Assembly (NCBI GenBank): GCA_916613615.1
Contig: OU744735.1
Span: forward strand, 40,249,468 to 40,313,467
Origin: Steromphala cineraria
Lineage: Eukaryota; Mollusca; Gastropoda; Trochida; Trochidae
DNA length: 64,000 nt
Reading direction: 5' to 3'
How positions within the stretch are numbered: position 1 is the first letter of the stretch; each line of letters opens with the position of its first letter. The position numbers and the translations under genes are program-made. This document shows positions 59,396 through 64,000 of the stretch, piece by piece. The notes beneath the pieces are model-generated. The model was not told where the DNA came from. It worked only from the letters and a program-made list of their open reading frames with translations, and ran no database searches.

Positions 59396-60600
59396 TACCT
59401 CGGGGGAACGATTTTGACATGTTCACCTTCAAGGTCAAAGGTCAAGGTCACGAGCTATAAAATCACTAAAAAATTCCTTGTAAACGCGATAACTTGAAAA
59501 GTTTTTGTGCTATGAAGCTCTAACTTGATATATAACATCCTTGGAAGAGTAAAAAATTTTGAAAAGGTTTTTGCTACAATCTGTCCAAGGTCAAGGTCAC
59601 AGCGAGGTCATTACTTTAGCATGGTTTTGCGAAAATGCTTTATTTTAACTATGAACACTTGTAATCAATAGATGATTGTTATACTCAATGGAAAGTGTTC
59701 ATTGATTGTGTAACCTTGAAGGTCAAAGGTCAAGGTCATGAGATTTGTATTATTGCAATGTGCAACTAATTTGGATATAACTTGATCTCATTAAGCTTTT
59801 CAGAACTCATAAACATGTATAAGTGTCCATACCTCTGGGGACTTAGAATGACATGTTCTCTTTAAAGGTCAAAGGTCAAGGTCACGAGCAATAAAATCAC
59901 TAAAAAATTCCTTGTAAACGCGATAACTTGAAAAGTTTTTGTGCTATGAAGCTCTAACTTGATATATAACATCCTTGGAAGAGTAAAAAATTTTGAAAAG
60001 GTTTTCGCTACAATCTGTTCAAGGTCAAGGTCACAGCAAGGTCATGACTTTAGCATGGTTTTGCGAAAATGCTTTATTTTAACTATGAACACTTTTAAGC
60101 AATAGATGATTGTTATACTCATTGAAAAGTGTTCATTGATTGTGTAACCATGAAGGTCAAAGGTCAAGGTCATGAGATTTGTGTTATAACAATGTGGAAC
60201 TAATATGGATATAACTTAATCCAATTCAGTTTTTCAGAACTTATAAAGATGTATAATTGTTTACACCTCTGGGGACTTACAATGACATGGTCACATTCAA
60301 GATCAAAGGTCAAGGTCACGAGCTATAAAATCACTTAAAAATTATTTGTAAACGCGATAACTTGAAAAGTTTTTGTGCTATGAAGTTTAAATTTTGTATG
60401 TATTATCTCTTGAGAAGTACAAAATTTTGGAAAGGTTTTGGGTATGAAGTGTCAAAGGTCAAGGTCACAGCAAGGTCAACAAATATTGAGAAAATGGATT
60501 ATTTTTACTTTTACCTCTTTAATTTGTTACATTAATGTTATATTCAATGAAATGTATTCATTGATTGCATGACCTTGAGTGTCAAAGGTCAAGGTCACAA
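59396..60600 (+). repeat. 434-bp tandem repeat of the Helitron-like element
   Basis: GACATGTTC or GACATGGTC recurs at 59416, 59850 and 60284, exactly 434 bp apart. About 2.7 units are present on this side, and the tail of a further unit lies at 53740-53813, on the other side of the inner insertion. Units share AACGCGATAACTTGAAAAGT and TTAGCATGGTTTTGCGAAAA. Confidence 0.9.
59431..60600 (+). promoter_or_regulatory. Array of AGGTCA half-sites
   Basis: AAGGTCAAAGGTCAAGGTCA or close variants occur at 59431, 59582, 59719, 59864, 60021, 60153, 60299, 60451 and 60579. AGGTCA direct repeats with one-base spacing, and TCAAGGTCA extended half-sites, are recognised by nuclear receptors (DR1 and ERR/SF-1 types). 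All are in one orientation except for the tandem register. Function is inferred only. Confidence 0.5.
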
Positions 60601-61344
60601 GAAAATGCCCAATATGCTGAGGCTTGAAGAAGGCGGAACAGGGTAAGGCGAAACCCCAAGTTTCGGGGCTGCTCTGTTTTTGCGGTGTCCCGCAAACACT
60701 AATCTAGTTTGATAAAGAAATTCAAATGTATTGTGATGAAAGTTTTTTTCCGCCAGGGGAAACTACCGGAACCCACGGATTTCGGCGAAATAGAACAGAG
60801 GCTAAATCAACATGACTTGATCTGCCTCTGTGGGGAGAGAATGGACCAATATCCGTTCAACAGAATCATTCATTTGGTCAGTACAAATCAATATCATTAC
60901 TTGTCTGGTATCGACTTTCAATGATTTGATTAGGAAGGAATTGTCTGGACCGCAAGTATTATGATTGTTACACCATGATACCAGTCACCCCTGTTTCGGT
61001 AACAAAACAGATACAGACATGAACATGGCAGCAATCATATGAATAAGACTGATCAACAGACTGTAAATCAACAGTGTCTTAACGGATTGCTGTTTCCTGT
61101 AGAGAGTATTTTTCTTAATTACAATCTACAATTTTTGAAAATCGCTCCTTAAAACTAGCGTTAACTTTTTTTTAATTTTAGAATGATCTTCCTTGGTCAC
61201 ACTCAATTGATATCCGATCTTCATATTTTCTATTCTCTTTAACAAATATATCAACCATTTTGTTTAAGGCCTTATCAGCAGAAAATAAGCAACGATTTTA
61301 TTTAGAAATCTATCTCTTCATATTTTCTTAAAATTTTATGTTTG

Positions 61345-61720
61345 TATACCATTCATAGGTATGTGTCATAAGAAATACAGCTTGTGAAAGATTTATGATA
61401 TCTCATAGATGATGTTATGACAGGTGATTTTGAACAATGCCCTATCCCTGCCAAAATACATAACAGCGCAATGCTTCTACATTATCAAGTAATGACATCA
61501 TAATGCAATGATGTCATACACATGATGATATCACCGCTTTTGGAGTACTAACGGTAATGCAGTGTTCGGGAAAGTGTTTTTGCATCGGAATCATAATCAA
61601 GATGACTCTGGGTATCAAGTATATGAACATATGTTGGTGAAAGTAAAATATGCTCAGATATTTATAATGTTTATCAACTCATGTTGATATGTTTCATACC
61701 AGAAGACACGTGATAAAATT
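61345..61720 (+). mobile_element. CRE-bearing element, compact copy
   Basis: It has the left hairpin words (AGCTTGTGAAAGAT, GATATCTCATAG), a decayed motif row TGACATCA, TGATGTCA, TGATATCA at 61493, 61509 and 61526, and the right palindrome (GGTGAAAGTAAAATATGCTC, CAGAAGACAC). No tandem-core element is nested in it, unlike the copy at 13.3-15.8 kb. Confidence 0.6.
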
Positions 61721-62225
61721 CACGCTCATATAAATGTATAAAAACGCTTTTGTAACATGCGGTTATGTAATGAACCTGATCTTTTGTGTTCCAGCAATTC
61801 CAGCAATGTTTTCATTTTCAATTTTCTTTTTCCAAACTGACAAATTATTCATGGAATTTCATTCTTTCTTTCATTTTAAAACACATATTTTGCAAACTTG
61901 TCACGAGGAAAGTCAAAGAAAACACAGCAATACATAAACAAAATCTCTTTAACATCTTGTTTGTTAAACCAAAAAACCCATATGCGGTATTTTCAAACTG
62001 ACATTTGCTTATCATTATAAACAAAGTCATTATGACTTACATGCATAACACTAGAGTACTATTTCAAAACAAGAGCCAAATTGACATCTTTATACAAGGC
62101 TTTGATGCTCAAAGTAACCAAAAAAGACAAAATCCCCAAATAGCAATGTAATTTTGCAAGAAATTACTTCATGAAAAGCTAAAATATCATTTAAAGTAAA
62201 TACAATGTATGGTATTTAATAAAAA

Positions 62226-63364
62226 TAGAGCCATTGGCTCTGTAGCTCATCAGGCTTCATCATCAACTATGATGTAGAGTGTGGCCAATGTGATTCCCCC
62301 TTTGTAGACGCCACAGGGTCACCAATCCTAAAATTAAGTATATAGCAGTGTATAAAATAGATTGGAAATCTAGCCTGTCCTGAAAATTCATTGGTCAATT
62401 CCTTTTGGGAAATTTAAGAAAAAAAAAGTTACCAGTCCTGACCAAAAAGTAACCAGTCCTGGCAAAAAGTAGCCAGTTCAAGGACTGGCTGACGGGCAAT
62501 ATTTTAAACACTGTATATAGACGACAAGTTTCAGTTTTCTAGGCCTTATATTTCAGGAGAAGATGAAAATAGATTTGAAGGAAGTTCCTGTTGCCTTTAT
62601 ATATTATTATGTTTAATCCTCACTAGTCAAAGAGTCTGTACACCAAGTTTAAGCTTTCTAGGCCCTATGCTTCTAGAGAAGAAGATGGAAATAGGTTTTT
62701 AGGGCGTGGCCCCTGTGGTCCTTATTAGGGGCCACAGGGCCACCAAAGCTACAGTTTTTAATCCTCACTAGTCAAGGAGTCTGTACACCAAGTTTAGGCC
62801 TTCTAGGCCTTATGCTTCTAGAGAAGAAGATGAAAATATGTTTTTAGGGCGTGGCATATGTGGTCCTTATTAGGGGCCACAGGGCCACCTTAGGTACAAT
62901 TTTTAATCCTTACTAGTCAAGGAGTCTGTACACCAAGTTTTAGCTTTCTAGGCCTTATGCTTCTAGAGAAGAAGATGAAAATATGTTTTTAGGGCGTGGT
63001 CCCTGTTGCCCTTATTAGGGGCCACAGGGTCACCAAAGCTACAATTTTTAATCCTCACTAGTCAAGGAGTCTGTACACCAAGTTTTAGCTTTCTAGGCCT
63101 TATGCTTCTAGAGAAGAAGATGAAAATATATATGTTTTTAGGGTGTGGTCCCTGTTGCCCTTATAAGGGGCCACAGGGTCACCAAAGCTACAATTTGTAA
63201 TCCGCACTAGTCAAGGAGTCTGTACACCAAGTTTAAGCTTTCTAGGCCTGGTTCTGGAGAAGAAGTCAAAATTCCACAAAATTTCCGGACGGATGGACGG
63301 GCGGACGGACGGACACCATGCCATGCCATAAGCCCATCGGGCCTTACAGGCCAGATGAGCTAAA
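62226..63364 (+). mobile_element. Pearl-like tandem-core element, copy 5
   Basis: TAGAGCCATTGGCTCTGTAG start, about four monomers, ACGG run at about 63290-63315 and GGCCAGATGAGCTAAAA end. It is interrupted by a 168-bp element. It lies within the third copy of the duplicated segment, at a site not occupied in units 1 or 2. Confidence 0.85.
62346..62513. mobile_element. 168-bp MITE with CAGTG ends
   Basis: Inverted ends CAGTGTATAAAATA and TATTTTAAACACTG, flanked by TATATAG at 62339-62345 and 62514-62520. Other copies of the host element read TATATAGGCGAC without interruption. CAGTG ends suggest hAT-like, though hAT normally duplicates 8 bp. Internally, three CCAGTCCTG-type words repeat. Confidence 0.85.
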
Positions 63365-64000
63365 AATGAGTGTTTGTTCGGACAACACTTTCTGTGGTCA
63401 TGTTAGGATGAAAATTGCCTGAAGGTATCATATTGAGGTAATTACCAGTTATCAAGGACTCCCACAACATGATCGCACTTAATATGCAATCAAATATAGA
63501 TTGTCAGCCAGTTACAGTGCTGATAACAAGGCAGCTTATGGGACATTAAACTTGGCAAGGAAAATCAATAGGGATAGACTTGCTTAGAACTCCTCGATGA
63601 AATATGAGACAGTAATGTCAGAAGTCTGATTAATAAATAGTTTATTGGTTAATGACTGTCGGGAATTCATTATGACATGATGATTACGTTTTGTTTCCAA
63701 AACATTTATGGCTTTTACAATTTCAAAATGAACAAAATCTAATGCCTAATATCTTCTTCTAGTCCCGAGTTTTTCAAGTTTGACATTTGGATGTCCTGTT
63801 TTATTTCGGCATTATAAAAATGTCATAAAATGAATGCAAGACATAAGATCATTTGGATTTTCAATCTCAGAGAAAAATACTTCATGTAAAACATCACATT
63901 TACTTTTATGTCAATGATGTGATTATGTTACAATGTTGTTGATGTTATGGGGCTATGCTAGAACAACAAGAAATAGGCTTTAATACTCACAGACAGCTCA

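Larger units (their letters stand above)
53661..60707 (+). mobile_element. Helitron-like element, 7.05 kb, itself interrupted
   Basis: It sits exactly between A and T of the host MITE (GTCA|TTTGAT) with no target duplication. The 3' end is hairpin TTTGCGG-TGTC-CCGCAAA, seven bases, then CTAG, matching the CTRR rule for Helitrons. The 5' end is TT rather than the canonical TC, followed by a perfect palindrome AGCAGCCCCGAC/GTCGGGGCTGCT. CGGGGCTGCT recurs near the 3' end. I find no Rep or helicase motifs, so it is non-autonomous. Removing the inner 5.58-kb element leaves about 1.46 kb with a tandem 434-bp core. Confidence 0.8.
53447..60843 (+). mobile_element. Mutator-like MITE split by a 7-kb insertion
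   Basis: The left part 53447-53660 and right part 60708-60843 together make one normal 350-bp family member. Perfect 9-bp target duplications GACCAATAT sit at 53438-53446 and 60844-60852, 7.4 kb apart, proving both parts are one element. The break falls in the family sequence GTCATTTGATAAAG between GTCA and TTTGAT. Confidence 0.93.
60940..64000 (-). repeat. Third, inverted and diverged copy of part of the unit
   Basis: As reverse complement, 60960-61045 matches about 18300-18360 (GATTGCTGCCATG, CTGTTTTGTTACCGAAA), 61345-61720 matches the CRE-bearing element at 17880-18190, and 63415-63720 matches about 17040-17345 (GTCTCATATTTCAT, TGTTATCAGCACTGT, CTGACAATC-TATTTGAT). The order is collinear. 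Divergence is clearly greater than between units 1 and 2. The copy continues to the window edge. Confidence 0.75.

Noticed and set aside
53661..60707. Autonomous Helitron with Rep/helicase, or LINE/LTR coding region
   Set aside because: No HUH, helicase or reverse-transcriptase-like motif was seen in any frame; the longest frame is 192 codons and unrelated by eye.

Overview
This window looks like accessory DNA from an animal nuclear genome, most likely a bivalve or other mollusc. It is AT-rich and I find no intact protein-coding gene, no rRNA, no functional tRNA and no bacterial-style operon. The molluscan reading rests on repeats: five elements with conserved ends, a tandem 145-bp core and an ACGG run before the 3' end, which resemble the pearl/CvA-type elements described from bivalves, plus a tRNA-derived SINE. 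It is an inference, not a species call.

The dominant structure is a tandem segmental duplication. Unit 1 (about 1927-26986) and unit 2 (about 26987-47860) are direct, collinear copies of one ancestral segment of about 20 kb. They differ by point changes, indels and about a dozen mobile-element insertions present in one copy only. The 6.6-9.25 kb part of unit 1 appears inverted in unit 2 (30.8-33.1 kb), and a 138-bp block (20.8 kb against 41.7 kb) is also flipped. A third, more diverged copy of part of the unit (matching about 16.9-18.4 kb) lies inverted at the right edge (60.94-64.0 kb). Comparing the copies gives natural empty sites, which delimit many elements and date them as before or after the duplication.

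Mobile elements are mostly short non-autonomous DNA elements: a 350-bp family with long inverted ends and 9-bp target duplications (Mutator-like), a 310-360-bp TTAA family (piggyBac-like), a 247-bp foldback, a 502-bp element with a 9-bp duplication, a 1.19-kb element with 31-bp inverted ends, a 168-bp element with CAGTG ends, and a palindrome-rich element carrying evenly spaced TGACGTCA (CRE/ATF-type) sites. Two unrelated families, and also the Helitron-like element, keep tandem arrays between conserved ends.

From 53.4 to 60.9 kb there is a readable nest. A 350-bp Mutator-like element with a perfect 9-bp target duplication is split by a 7.05-kb Helitron-like element (A|T insertion, 3' hairpin plus CTAG), whose 434-bp tandem repeat is full of AGGTCA motifs. 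That is split in turn by a 5.58-kb element with about 90-bp inverted ends (CAC...GTG) and a perfect 5-bp target duplication, which carries still smaller elements.

Coding signal is limited to short decayed exon-like frames, several seen in both duplicate copies, sometimes with plausible splice sites. They suggest the duplicated segment once held one or more genes, but I could not identify the families. Unlisted stretches are AT-rich sequence in which I see no feature.
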